A stretch of 64,000 nt of DNA from Paguma larvata (GCA_030068075.1 CM057826.1:98259804-98323803), one strand, 5' to 3'; shown: positions 44,501-51,431, numbered from the stretch's first letter. The notes: generated from the letters alone by a model not told the origin. Program-made: numbers and translations.

Positions 44501-46791
44501 GTAGAAAATACTACTCAATATAGCATTAAAGATCATTGAAACATACTTCATTTTCTAAGCAGGAAACTAAACATTGTCATCAAAACTTTTGAATTTTGAA
44601 ACAAAACATTTGCGAGTAGTATATATTCAGCAGTACGTGTAACCATTTGTAATAAGATTTTAAACATTGTTTTACTTTCCAAATTCAGCACAGAATTTTT
44701 GCAACTTCCCTCTTCTTTTATCTATCCCTCACCCATTCACAAGCATGAGCAGGCATGTGCTCTCTCTCAAAAAATAAACATTAAAAAATAAACATTAAAA
44801 AAAGGTGATTTTAGTTTTCATTTAATGAGAGAGAGAGAACAAGCAAGGGGAAAGGGATAGAGAGAGAAAGAGAAAGAGAGAGAATCTTAAGAAGGCTCCA
44901 TGCTCAGTGCAAAGCCCAATGCGGTGCTGGAACAACACCCCAAGGATCATGACCTGAGCCACCCAGGCACTGCGAAATGATACAATTCACATTTCCAATA
45001 AAGTAATCAGGCCTTTCTTGAATAAATTCTGAAGGAGCAGTATTAGATAGGACAAGATCAAAACTGAAGATGCTACTCCAGATAACTTGTCTTTCCTCTC
45101 AAAAAAAAAAAAAAAAGATAATGACAACAAATATTTACTTACTTGGGAAACCACTTGGCATGCTCCTTCCAAGGATCATCTCCCTCTTCCCAGTTTCCTA
45201 AACATCCACCACAGGAAAAACACTGCACAGTGTCCCGTTTACCTACACGAGAAGGACACATTTAGACGGCCCAGCAATGGCACCACGGGAAAGTGCAGAA
45301 GGCGTGTCTCCCGGAGCCGACTGCACCGAGTGAGTGGCACTCCAGCATGTCTGTCTGTTCACATCCCCTGCCGGCTGAATGTCTGCCCACTTAGGGCACC
45401 CCGCCCCTCAGCCACGGCCCACTTCACATATAGATCTGTCAGCTGTTTATACACTCGTGCCATTTCCATCGGAGGGCTGGTGTTTGACTACTTGAGCTCT
45501 CAGGTAAGGAGCCAGGAAGCCAAGAAACACCGGCACTCATAAAGTAAAGTAGTACATAGTAGGAGTAGTAGCAGTAGGAGTAGTTCCGCCATTAAGTTTC
45601 TGTGGAATCTTAAAGATATTTCTTAAACTCTTTGAGCCTAATAAATTGAACTGTGAGATGTGGGGAAGGGACAAGTTGTCAGATTAGAATTAGAGCTGAA
45701 TTTGAGCTTAGCCTCAAATATATACTCAGTAAATGATTGCTGTTTTCAAAATTCTCATTCACATTTGTCCTAACATTTCTGGCATGGCTAGGAGAATTCA
45801 AACATAGTGCAGTTTTCTACAGTGCAATTCGCTCTATACATTAAGATTAGCCTTAAAATTAAAACAAGCACCCCCTCCCCCCCGCAGCCACTAAAAGAAT
45901 TAAAGAAAGATCATGGAAAAGCCTGGGGGATGGGTAAGAAAACTGTAGTCAGTTTGACCTCATGATTTACCACGAGGGACTTGAGAATGCAACCAGTATT
46001 GTCTAAGCTTCAAATTTAAGGAAAAGTAACTTCCTTATTTTGTAATACATTTAGCAAATTAACTTCATGTTTTGTACAGTGTGTTCAAGTTACAAGAGTT
46101 AAATTTCAATAAAATAAACCTTATTCTCCTAGTGAGGAGAAATTCACAAAATATTGCACTTCAAACATGGAACCCAAACATAAAACTCCAGACAAATACT
46201 TCAGAAAACGACCTCAAAGTTACCTGTAAAGACAAAGCCAGCAGCTGAGAGGTCCCTCACGGACACTGCTTGCACGTAAAATGGCCAGTTCTGGAAGGAT
46301 TGGAGCCTGGTGCTGTCTTCCTGGTACTTTGCTTTGTCCCCTCTCAGCGTGTTCTCTGGATTCTTTACTCTTATATCATACTTGCCAATGTTGCCAACAT
46401 CTTTGCCCAAAAGGAACTCACAGCGTGGGCGAAACTTCCTGTGATCTTCTACGGGGTGTCTCCGGAGGCTGGCACCGAAGAGGATTAAGCTGCAGCAGAA
46501 GCACTGAATTGAAGATTTTACGCCAGTTTCATAAAACCCGGCCGCCGCCATCTCCTGTGGCGTCCATGAGTTGTAGTCGTCACAGGTCACAAAACTCCTC
46601 AACCTTTTTGCTTCGCTGCGCATTTGTGAGTTAAAGCCTGTCTGCATTTTTTCTCGTTCCTTCTGCTCTTTTTCTTCCAACTGTTCGACGTACTGAAATG
46701 CATCTATGCCGAGAAGAGCAGACAGCTCGGGGAGCAAAGCTAAATCAACCTGGGAAATACGCTCCTCCGCGGCCGCCTCCGGGGCCGCCAT
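16972..46791 (-). CDS. NAIP: NAIP, NLR family apoptosis inhibitory protein (14 coding exons, complete)
   Basis: Cytosolic NLR that recognises bacterial flagellin and type III secretion needle/rod proteins and nucleates the NLRC4 inflammasome. The exons listed separately (568+100+82+52+120+100+109+58+2109+168+153+87+165+365 nt) sum to 4236 nt: 1411 residues plus TAG. Human NAIP is 1403. Domains: BIR1 about residues 60-127, BIR2 about 160-228, BIR3 about 278-346, NACHT with Walker A GEAGSGKT at about 479-486 and Walker [10 protein letters not shown] with the acidic pair at about 560-561, then winged-helix/HD2, then leucine-rich repeats from about 1090 to the end. Cys/His zinc ligands of all three BIRs are present. 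Every junction is GT-AG with compatible phase and I see no internal stop. The start ATG (46789-46791) aligns with the human start, three bases inside the exon. Oddities: a 27-bp duplication at one donor, BIR1 GFYETG where human has GFYFTG, and weak donors on two exons. A single copy is seen here, unlike the mouse cluster. Confidence 0.95.
17337..19365 (-). other. NAIP intron 13, largely repeat-poor
   Basis: No SINE; an MIR/L2-like piece (CTACTATGTGCCAGACATGC, near 18355). 19026-19059 holds a 17-bp perfect tandem pair (gcaatactctataatct). Confidence 0.6.
19366..19530 (-). CDS. NAIP: NAIP coding exon 13 (LRR)
   Basis: 165 nt, acceptor cttctgctag, donor gtgagt. Encodes [41 protein letters not shown]. 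Typical LRR beta-strand pattern LxxLxxL. Confidence 0.94.
19540..20655 (-). other. NAIP intron 12, right-hand unique part
   Basis: Pyrimidine-rich, no coding support; an AT/TATA-GTGT microsatellite-like tract lies at about 20220-20290. Confidence 0.5.
20660..20878 (+). mobile_element. CAN SINE, young copy
   Basis: 15-bp duplication aaagaaaaaagccca (20645-20659 and 20879-20893). Confidence 0.93.
21674..21760 (-). CDS. NAIP: NAIP coding exon 12 (LRR)
   Basis: 87 nt, acceptor cttttatag, donor gtatgt. Encodes [20 protein letters not shown] then SDKETSEKF; close to human. Confidence 0.94.
22092..22244 (-). CDS. NAIP: NAIP coding exon 11 (LRR)
   Basis: 153 nt, acceptor gttattttttag, donor gtaaga. 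Encodes [46 protein letters not shown]. In phase with its neighbours. Confidence 0.94.
22285..22485 (-). mobile_element. CAN SINE beside a NAIP LRR exon
   Basis: Begins about 40 bp upstream of the exon 11 acceptor; flanked by gaaaattccaaa-type direct repeats. Confidence 0.88.
23413..23620 (+). mobile_element. CAN SINE
   Basis: Direct repeats aattcctagcatg on both flanks (23399 and 23621). Confidence 0.9.
23680..23776 (-). mobile_element. Short CAN SINE variant, diverged
   Basis: GGGGCTCAAACT and CCATCTGCGCCAGCAGAGTG match a degraded tRNA-like part. Confidence 0.55.
23936..24103 (-). CDS. NAIP: NAIP coding exon 10 (LRR)
   Basis: 168 nt, acceptor cctttctag, donor gtaagg. Encodes [47 protein letters not shown]. 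Leucine spacing fits ligand-region LRRs. Confidence 0.94.
24480..25466 (+). mobile_element. LINE-1 fragment, first half
   Basis: Sense L1 ORF2 3' region (GAAATGCAAATCAAAACCAC, CAATGGGATACCATTTCTTG). Interrupted by SINEs; continues at 25745. Confidence 0.75.
24690..24895 (+). mobile_element. CAN SINE inside LINE-1
   Basis: Diverged head (acgaggcctctggctggctc), CT body, AAAATAAACATT tail. Confidence 0.85.
25467..25744 (+). mobile_element. CAN SINE splitting a LINE-1
   Basis: Duplication tattacaggattcc / tattataggattcc; long (AAATAAA)n tail. Confidence 0.93.
25745..26020 (+). mobile_element. LINE-1 fragment, second half
   Basis: Continues the L1 3' end after the SINE (TTAATGGAATACCTAGAATA). 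Confidence 0.65.
26388..26657 (-). mobile_element. CAN SINE carrying a GA/GACA microsatellite
   Basis: Ends TGAGCCACCCAGGCACTC. Confidence 0.85.
26484..26525. repeat. (GA)n-(GACA)n microsatellite
   Basis: About eight GA units then about six GACA units within the SINE. Confidence 0.92.
26718..26915 (+). mobile_element. CAN SINE, diverged
   Basis: Head gggagcacctgggtggccct; AAACAAACAAATAAATAAG tail. Confidence 0.85.
27155..29263 (-). CDS. NAIP: NAIP coding exon 9 (NACHT, winged helix, HD2, start of LRR)
   Basis: 2109-nt exon with no internal stop, residues about 397-1100. Acceptor ctccgcagcag is a NAGNAG site; starting at 29263 or 29260 both keep frame. Walker [14 protein letters not shown], Walker [11 protein letters not shown], a [11 protein letters not shown] sensor-like stretch and a [13 protein letters not shown] segment are all present; these hold the nucleotide and the closed form. 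The frame-keeping donor is CCAG|gtacac (weak). A competing donor 7 nt upstream (GGCAG|gtacca) would shift frame. Its in-frame start at GTG 29261 is not a real start: the reading frame comes from the previous exon. Confidence 0.96.
29381..29438 (-). CDS. NAIP: NAIP coding exon 8 (acidic/serine linker)
   Basis: 58 nt, acceptor ttttcaaag, donor gtaagg. Encodes [19 protein letters not shown] plus one base. Human begins ETTSESNLEDS. Low-complexity linker between BIR3 and NACHT. Confidence 0.93.
29460..30340 (-). other. NAIP intron 7, left part, mostly unique
   Basis: No repeat or exon recognised. Confidence 0.5.
30345..30547 (+). mobile_element. CAN SINE close to the duplicated NAIP donor
   Basis: About 60 bp of intron separates its A-tail from the exon 7 donor pair. 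Tail shows (AAAC)n. Confidence 0.88.
30606..30659 (-). repeat. Perfect 27-bp tandem duplication across a NAIP exon end
   Basis: Units 30606-30632 and 30633-30659 are identical. Each contains the last 24 exonic bases plus the first three intronic bases (gta), so the GT donor itself is copied. 27 is a multiple of 3, so frame is kept with either donor. Perfect identity suggests a recent event or gene conversion. Confidence 0.97.
30609..30717 (-). CDS. NAIP: NAIP coding exon 7 (BIR3 end, linker, duplicated donor)
   Basis: 109 nt using the distal donor (ACG|gtaatg); acceptor ttcttcttag. Encodes [20 protein letters not shown] and then [16 protein letters not shown], a doubled nonapeptide. The doubling comes from a perfect 27-bp tandem repeat. 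A second donor (ACG|gtagac) at the end of the first copy would give an 82-nt exon in the same frame, lacking nine residues. Neither donor has a G at +5. Confidence 0.9.
30815..30962 (-). mobile_element. CAN SINE, 3'-shortened
   Basis: Short A-rich part, then full head ending GAGCCACCCAGGCATCCCC. Confidence 0.8.
31425..31990 (+). mobile_element. LINE-1 3' end
   Basis: Sense L1 (CCAAACGTCCATCAACTGAT, ATGGATGGAGC, then CACTAATACACCATATGTTA). Confidence 0.8.
32275..32462 (-). mobile_element. CAN SINE
   Basis: Ends GAGCCACTCAGGCACCCC. Confidence 0.88.
32578..32682. repeat. 52/53-bp imperfect tandem duplication in a NAIP intron
   Basis: Copies 32578-32629 and 32630-32682, each starting ggtagccagcact and ending taaaagcaaaat; only about three differences. 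Confidence 0.92.
32793..32995 (+). mobile_element. CAN SINE
   Basis: Head ggggcgcctgtgtggctcag. Confidence 0.9.
33380..33505 (+). mobile_element. LINE-1 fragment
   Basis: A-rich L1-like sequence that continues after the next SINE. Confidence 0.45.
33510..33712 (+). mobile_element. CAN SINE, older head variant
   Basis: TCAATTTTGGCTCAGG head; body ends (CT)n then AAATTACAAGAAAAAAA. Confidence 0.88.
33715..34640 (+). mobile_element. LINE-1 fragment
   Basis: Sense L1 phrases (TGTTCATAGTGGCATTATTT); no intact frame. Confidence 0.6.
34655..34870 (+). mobile_element. CAN SINE
   Basis: Flanking repeats aaaaaaggcagatgg (34644 and 34874). Confidence 0.92.
34880..35105 (+). mobile_element. LINE-1 3' terminal fragment
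   Basis: TTGTACACTTGAAATTAATG and AAATATCAACTATAATTTTT resemble an L1 3' end. Confidence 0.5.
35410..35618 (+). mobile_element. CAN SINE, older variant
   Basis: Head aggtgcctgagtggctcag with CATGGCTTCAGCTC insertion. Confidence 0.85.
35620..36300 (+). mobile_element. Probable LINE-1-derived sequence
   Basis: A-rich, L1-like; a 72-codon frame at 36006-36224 has no family support. Confidence 0.4.
36305..36515 (-). mobile_element. CAN SINE, well preserved
   Basis: CCGATGCGGGGCTCGAAC body; its head has lost the usual GAGCCACCCAGG end. Confidence 0.9.
36530..36748 (+). mobile_element. CAN SINE, head-to-head with the previous one
   Basis: The two heads are separated by about 25 bp including taataaatgtt, giving an inverted pair that could form a hairpin in NAIP pre-mRNA. 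Confidence 0.9.
36770..37160 (+). mobile_element. LINE-1 3' fragment
   Basis: AACTGGATGAACCTCAAACC, ATTATGCTAAGTGAAAGAAG. Confidence 0.7.
37163..37370 (+). mobile_element. CAN SINE
   Basis: Flanking aaaatggttaatgta repeats (37127 and 37378). Confidence 0.92.
37771..37870 (-). CDS. NAIP: NAIP coding exon 6 (BIR3 zinc core)
   Basis: 100 nt, acceptor ttacttttag, donor gtgagt. Encodes [32 protein letters not shown]. Same length and phase as the BIR2 core exon, as expected from BIR duplication. Zinc ligands Cys-Cys-His present. Confidence 0.94.
37880..38790 (-). other. NAIP intron 5, left-of-centre unique sequence
   Basis: No exon recognised; an MIR/L2-like phrase (CTTATTAAACACTCAATAAA) is at about 38236. 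Confidence 0.45.
38797..39000 (+). mobile_element. CAN SINE
   Basis: Head taggcacctggctggctcag. Confidence 0.88.
39175..39264 (+). mobile_element. Short CAN SINE variant
   Basis: Head, then TTAGAGGTCACTAAAAAAAA; no CT-rich body. Confidence 0.72.
39460..39578 (+). mobile_element. Short CAN SINE variant
   Basis: Ends GGTGTAGAGATTACTAAAAA. Confidence 0.75.
39600..39895. repeat. Old unnamed interspersed repeat
   Basis: Contains GGCCATGTGACTACTAAATT and AGAAGCAGAAGGGAAGTAGA, similar in style to old mammalian elements; not identified. Confidence 0.3.
39899..40073 (+). mobile_element. CAN SINE, about 115 bp from NAIP exon 5 donor
   Basis: Head ggggcgcctgggtggctcag, shortened body. Confidence 0.9.
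40188..40307 (-). CDS. NAIP: NAIP coding exon 5 (N-terminal half of BIR3)
   Basis: 120 nt, acceptor ttttttcaag (AAG type), donor gtgagt. Encodes [20 protein letters not shown] and on to [14 protein letters not shown]. The LDSFKNWP and AGLIYTG strands are the usual BIR fold elements. Confidence 0.94.
40571..41210 (-). mobile_element. Retroviral-type LTR (probably solo) in a NAIP intron, sense to NAIP
   Basis: On the minus strand there is a TATA box (TATATAA, 40725-40731), then AATAAA at 40658-40663, then about 90 bases ending ...AAAACTTCA at 40571. This is the U3-R-U5 order. The segment upstream of the TATA box is unique, non-SINE sequence. A TGTGATACTGCTCGGAC-like start near 41206 is my guess for the U3 edge, but I could not find a matching target duplication. 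No primer-binding site follows the U5 end, so it is not an obvious 5' LTR, and no retroviral gene was recognised. It sits between NAIP coding exons 4 and 5. Family name not assigned. Confidence 0.55.
41460..41850 (-). repeat. Diverged interspersed repeat next to the LTR
   Basis: The minus strand has motifs (ATCTGACACTGTCTCTGG, GATAGCCAGCTGGTGTCAGA) that look like an old, widely dispersed mammalian element I cannot name. It may be the outer part of the same insertion. Confidence 0.3.
42240..42452 (-). mobile_element. CAN SINE
   Basis: Direct repeats gatcacttagga(a/g) on both sides (42225, 42453). Confidence 0.92.
42689..42898 (+). mobile_element. CAN SINE
   Basis: Head ggggcgcctaggtggctctg. 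Confidence 0.9.
42970..43182 (+). mobile_element. CAN SINE next to NAIP exon 4
   Basis: Repeats aatgattatgacact on both sides; ends about 100 bp from the exon 4 donor. Confidence 0.92.
43283..43334 (-). CDS. NAIP: NAIP coding exon 4 (BIR2-BIR3 linker)
   Basis: 52 nt, acceptor tttttcttcag, donor gtaaag. Encodes [17 protein letters not shown] plus one base. Matches human GEHFVNSWVQRELPMAS in length and frame. Confidence 0.93.
43345..44135 (-). other. NAIP intron 3, unique sequence
   Basis: A G-rich run at 43690-43700 and GGGGGGGAG stretches at 43973-43985; no exon recognised. Confidence 0.5.
44212..44293 (-). CDS. NAIP: NAIP coding exon 3 (end of BIR2, linker)
   Basis: 82 nt, acceptor tgatttacag, donor gtaatt. 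Encodes [20 protein letters not shown] then KGFVGVT; very close to human [20 protein letters not shown]. Ends in phase 0. Confidence 0.94.
44315..44410. mobile_element. Two CAN SINE fragments in opposite orientation
   Basis: A + tail (CTCTCAAACACAAAAATAAAC) meets a minus head (CAACTGAGCCACCCAGGTGC), about 20 bp upstream of the NAIP exon 3 acceptor. Confidence 0.6.
44740..44804 (+). mobile_element. CAN SINE 3' fragment
   Basis: CT body end plus two AAATAAACATT units. Confidence 0.6.
44805..44973 (-). mobile_element. CAN SINE, partly deleted
   Basis: GA-rich end, then GATCATGACCTGAGCCACCC. Confidence 0.8.
45143..45242 (-). CDS. NAIP: NAIP coding exon 2 (BIR2 zinc core)
   Basis: 100 nt, acceptor ctcgtgtag, donor gtaagt. 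Encodes [29 protein letters not shown]. It completes the split glycine of FVFTG and keeps the BIR2 Cys-Cys-His ligands; the final Cys begins the next exon. Confidence 0.94.
45250..46200 (-). other. NAIP intron 1, unique sequence
   Basis: No repeat recognised. A 151-codon frame over 45087-45542 overlaps exon 2 on the opposite strand and has no support. Confidence 0.5.
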
Positions 46792-46794
46792 TTT
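46224..46794 (-). CDS. NAIP: NAIP first coding exon (N-terminus, BIR1, start of BIR2)
   Basis: Acceptor tttccttttcag then AAA-ATG; ATG at 46791. Encodes residues 1-190, phase 1 at the donor (ACAG|gtaact). BIR1 carries QCFCCSL ... EDH ... RC, the CxxC-H-C zinc set. The N-terminus is alanine-rich ([13 protein letters not shown]) and its DNA contains GCGGCCGC. Human has MATQQKASDERIS, so the change is local and GC-rich. Confidence 0.95.
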
Positions 46795-46799
46795 CTGAA

Positions 46800-48025
46800 A
46801 AGGAAAGAAAAGCAGGTTCATGAACTTCCACCTGGTGTACTAATCCTGAGACTTCTTTCTGCTCATTTTATCCTTGCTGTGGCCCTTCTTCTGAGCAATA
46901 TTGATCTTCGGTGTACCTTGCAACCCAGTTCAGAACCAGCGTGCTAGAAGGTGTGTGAAATCCTTGTGGCCGCCACTGGGCCCGCCGGCAGCAGGGCCGC
47001 GGGCAGAGTCTGACCAGCTGCGAGCCATTCACTACTAAGGTCAAGGGCATACAACAGGGGCTACCAGAAGCACCATCATATAACAAGTCCCAATGTGCCT
47101 GCTTGCATTCTCCACACTTCGGGAACCTCAGGCGTCTTCTATGAATGCCTACACGTGAAGTTGGGTGGTTCCACTCTACAAGGTGTGTGTGTGCACTTGC
47201 CGTCCACTCCCGCCTTTACCCGGTTCAGCTGATCAAGAACTTGCCGAGCTACCCAGATTCCTGCAAAAGTTGCAGCTAACTGAGGGTCTTGATTAAAAGC
47301 AAACATGCCCTTCGTTGGGCAGGACCCAGTGCAAGGAAGAGCTCCTGTGTCAGTGCGTGAAATCCGTCTCCACGGAGGTTATCCGGGAAGGTTTATCAGA
47401 CCAGAAGGTTACCGAGGTTTCAACGGAATCGCCCCTTTGTTTCAGCCGTCTCTTGCCCTGTGCAGGCTCTTTGGTGGCTAGCAAATGAGAGTCACATGGA
47501 GACCAAAAGAAATATCTCCCCACCTCTCCTTTGGCATCATACTCCTTCCCAGAATGAACAGATCAAAGCTTGGTGGACTCAGCAGCCTAAGGCTCTTCCT
47601 TTCATTTTTGCCAAAGCAGCGAAAAAAACAGCCAAGGAATGGTTTTTCTTGGAGGACTTCTTCTCTGAGTTTTTGTTAATAGCTCGGCTCTTTCCTCTGG
47701 TTCAGGATTTACTGCCTGTCACTCCCTGCTGTGCTTTTCCTGCATCAATAGTCACACTTGAAATCAAGCCAGTGGTGCCTCAGCAGCCAGTTTGGCATCT
47801 GTGGCTCGAGATCTCTCTCCCACTTTTCATCCCTTTTTTTTTTCCTCCCAAAGTCTTAGCCATCGTTTAAATTTAAAAGAGGAACAACTGTTTCAATTAT
47901 TCCCATCACAGTGCCATCTCCAGCTATCACACAGGGTTGGCTAACTGAAAAAACTCAAAAGATTGTACACAGTATACTTATATAAGGCTTTAACAACAGT
48001 CAAAGAGAAGATACAAAAATAAAAA
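46800..48025 (-). other. Region upstream of the NAIP start codon, SINE-free
   Basis: About 1.2 kb with no SINE or LINE recognised. It would hold 5' UTR intron and perhaps a non-coding exon. No TATA box, CpG island or clear exon could be fixed. Confidence 0.4.
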
Positions 48026-48030
48026 TTAAT

Positions 48031-48240
48031 GGGGCTCCTGGGTAGCTCAGTCGGTTAAGCATCTGACTTCGGCTCAGGTCAAGATCTTGCGGTTCCTGAG
48101 TTCAAGACCCACATCAGGCTCGCTGCGGTCAGCCTGTCAGGGCAGAGCCTGCTTTAGATCTTCTGTGTCCCTCTCCATCCCTCCCTCACTTGTGCTCTCC
48201 CAAAAAATAAATATTAAAAAATAAATAAAAATTAAAAACA
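48031..48240 (+). mobile_element. CAN SINE
   Basis: Head ggggctcctgggtagctcag. Confidence 0.88.
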
Positions 48241-48244
48241 GGTC

Positions 48245-49715
48245 TATATGAGAGAGGTCTCAGACTCCAAGATCAATTCCTAGGGATTTTTCTCAGTTGC
48301 ACAGGGCGTTCTTCATTTTAGGTAATGAGCCACCTAGATGGCTCTTGGAGAAACCATGATTCCATCTGAGGAGGAGTCTTACAGACCGTTTTGGTCCCAT
48401 GAGCAAAACTGGGCCGCATGACCAGTCTCAAAGCCAGAAGCAAGCTGATGCAGGCTGCCCCCGGGGTCTGTTTCAGACCCTACACACGACTGGCTACATT
48501 CTTCGCCTGTTTGGACATTTCATTCAGGTTTGGCCAACATGCACCATCTCGGATCCCTGTCTCTCTGGGGGTACAGAAGTACAGGACTGAAACAGACCAG
48601 CTGGTCCCCAGTTATCCTGTATGTAGACGACAAATTTCACTGTTCAGTTTTGCTGGTCCCCAGTCTGTTTCTGGGCAGAAGAGACCTCCAAAGTTCTCTC
48701 CAGCTTTCCTGTTCTTTGACAACAAGAGCTAAGAAAGCCAGGGAGGCACCTGTGTCATGTAGCTAGGATTCAAACCCATCTGTGTCACTTTAGTGCCTGT
48801 CCTCTGGCCTCCCAAGAGAGAAACAAGAATAAGAGAAACCTGCAAGGTTAGGTGTGGAAGCAAAGCACCTTGAATCAGAGAAGGTTGTTTACTTACAGAG
48901 AGGTTTGTCCAGAGTCCCACTCGGATGGAAGGAGAGTATGTGGCTGGTATCCTTTAAGAGAAAGCGCTGAGAACGTATTTGAGGAACCAAATTCAAATTG
49001 CACAGTTTACTGGGAAGTTACCAGTAAATGTTCTAGGGTTTTGAGTGAACAGGCATTAGGTCAGGACTCGAAAAGAATACTGAAACCAAACAAGTCCCAC
49101 AGCGGAAAAAATTTTATTCTAAATAGTTTACAATTAATGAAAGGTTACGATGCTAGTATAGGACTTCTTTCTTGGAAGATGGCAGTTTCTACCTTTCTGG
49201 TGTCTTTGAGGATTTTCTCTTTTATCTTTGGGGTTATAAAAGTTCTTAGGATTATGTCTAGGTGTGGGGGCTTCTCCATTCATTGTTCTGGGCACCCAGC
49301 AGGCTTTTTCATTCTGAACAGGTGGGTCTCCCATCAGCCCTGGGCGATTATCTTCTCTAATTTGATGACATCCTACTGTTTTTCTCTTTTCACTCTGCCT
49401 GGTACTTCATTATTCGGATGGAAATTTAAGTTTTCACTTTTTTTTTTCCCCCTCAAACATTCTTTTACTAGTTGGCTCTACTTTCTGGAGATTTCTTCTC
49501 CACAGTCTTCCGATTCTCTCACAGTAATCCTTAATGTCAGCAATCCTACTTTTGTTTGGCTTTTGAGAAATAGCCTTAGGAGTGTCCCAATACCCTCTTT
49601 GGATCCGGTTTTATAAGAACAGAGGATTCTTTATATTCTTTCCATGTTCTCTAATCTCTGGGGCCTCCAATTATGAGGTTGACTGGGGACTCTGCTGGTG
49701 TCTTTATGGTATTTA
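48245..49715. other. NAIP-GTF2H2 intergenic/5' region without recognised gene
   Basis: Holds the longest unexplained frame of the window (48852-49616, + strand, 254 codons). It has no recognised domain and a phenylalanine/serine-rich C-terminal half; it probably reflects antisense repeat sequence. Confidence 0.4.
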
Positions 49716-49719
49716 AATC

Positions 49720-49890
49720 CTTGGCTTAGGTCATTATCTCATGGTCTGTGAGTTCCAGCCCTGCGTTGGACTCTGTGCTGACATTTCAGAGCCTGGAGCC
49801 TGCTTTGGATTCTGTGTCTCCCTCTCTCTGCCCCTCCCCACTCACGCTCTGTCCCTCTCCCTCAAAAATAAACATTAAAAAAATTTAAAT
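49720..49890 (+). mobile_element. CAN SINE, 5'-truncated
   Basis: Starts at GGCTTAGGTCATTATCTCATG; body and tail intact. Confidence 0.82.
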
Positions 49891-49899
49891 ATATGAATG

Positions 49900-50820
49900 T
49901 AAATCCCCTTGTATATTAGAAGTAGATATTTGGATCTTCTCAACATGATGACATTTTGGTCTTTTACAATCATTTCATTGTCCTGTCGCATTGATTATAT
50001 ATATCCTTTAATATAATGTTGCTTTAAAACAGTGATAATAGATATCCTATCTTATTTTTTGTAAGACGCTCTTGTACCCACTAAAGGTCTTAAGATTCTA
50101 CCACCCCACTTCCTGTCAGCTCGCCATACCCTTTATCACCAGCGGGGAACCATTTGTCTTGTTATGTATTAACCAGTCATTACAGAGATACAGACAGCTG
50201 AACACAGACATGACTGCAAACATGAGGAAATTACGAAGGATTGAGAAATCTTACAAAATGTTTATGGTTCTTCTTTTGGCTGCCATTCCGAGCATCAGTG
50301 GCCCTGTTGTCCCCTCACAGTTTGCACACAGTACTGTTCCGAGTATGGCATGTGTTCAGGTATACAGTAGGTCACACAGTCCTTGAACACAGGACTTACG
50401 GGCTTTTAATATAATTATTTCTTCATCTTGCATGGATATAGTTATTCTCAAGGGCATATTGCCATATGGAAAGCGTATTGCTTGAACCAATGACCCAAAT
50501 AAAATTTTATTCCAGTTCCCTTCCAACCTCCAGCTCCATACTTCCTACCTTATTTGATGAACATGACTGCTTTTGTGTTATTATTCAGCCCCTCAACTAA
50601 CAGCTAACATTTAACTACATTACTTTATTTTCATTTGCTTCATTAGTTTCCCAGGATTGCATAAATTTTGTTTTTGAATAATTTGTTTACATGGCTTGAA
50701 AAATTTTAAATATGTAAAAATATTAAAAAATAATTCTCACTCTCATCCCTGTTTGTCTACTTGGTTCTAGACCCTTACCCCAGACAACCACTTTTACTAG
50801 TTCCCTGGGTATTCTTCCAG
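49900..50820. other. AT-rich intergenic sequence
   Basis: Some old L1-like parts (50690-50820); no gene recognised. Confidence 0.4.
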
Positions 50821-50824
50821 AGGT

Positions 50825-51018
50825 TATTTATTTTAAGTGTTTATTTTGGAGAGAGAGAGTGAGCGGGGGAAGTACAGAGAGAGAAGGGGACAGAAGATCT
50901 GAAGCAGGCTCCATGCTGACAGTGGAGAGCCTGATGCGGGGTTTGACCTCATGAACTGCGAGATCATGACGGGAGCATGACTGGAGCCGACTCCACCAAC
51001 TGAGCCACCCAGGTGCCC
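50825..51018 (-). mobile_element. CAN SINE
   Basis: First of a long run of minus-strand copies; ends GAGCCACCCAGGTGCCCC. Confidence 0.88.
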
Positions 51019-51019
51019 C

Positions 51020-51189
51020 TATTTTTTTTTTTAAGTTTATTTTGAGAGATAAAGCGTGAGTTGAGGAGGGGCAGAGCGAGAGGGAGAGAAAATCGCAAGC
51101 AGGCTCTGCCACTGTGAGTGCACTGACAGTGCAGAGTCTGATGCAGGGCTCGATCTCACCAACATGAGTTGAGCTACTCAGGTGCCCCT
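51020..51189 (-). mobile_element. CAN SINE, diverged
   Basis: Abuts the previous copy tail-to-head; ends GAGCTACTCAGGTGCCCC. Confidence 0.82.
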
Positions 51190-51194
51190 ATGTT

Positions 51195-51425
51195 TTACTT
51201 CTTAAAGGATGCTTACTGAGATACACTTCCCATACCACACAACCTACCCATTCGAAGTGTACAATTCATCAGTTTTTAGTAGGTTCACAGAGTTGAACAA
51301 TCATTACCACAATTCTAGATTATTTTCAACACTCCAGGAAGTAGCTCTGTGCCCATTAACATTCACTCATTGCCCTAGCTGTTCACAGCACTCGTTTACA
51401 AACTTTATTTTCCTAAGATGCAGAG
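51195..51425 (-). mobile_element. Old LINE-1 fragment
   Basis: CGAAGTGTACAATTCATCAG and CACAGAGTTGAACAATCATT match antisense old L1. Confidence 0.6.
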
Positions 51426-51431
51426 AGATCT

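Noticed and set aside
46281..46634. 117-codon + strand frame over NAIP exon 1
   Set aside because: Antisense shadow of the BIR1 coding exon.
47460..47870. 136-codon + strand frame upstream of NAIP
   Set aside because: No start context, domain or splice support; composition is ordinary for non-coding DNA.
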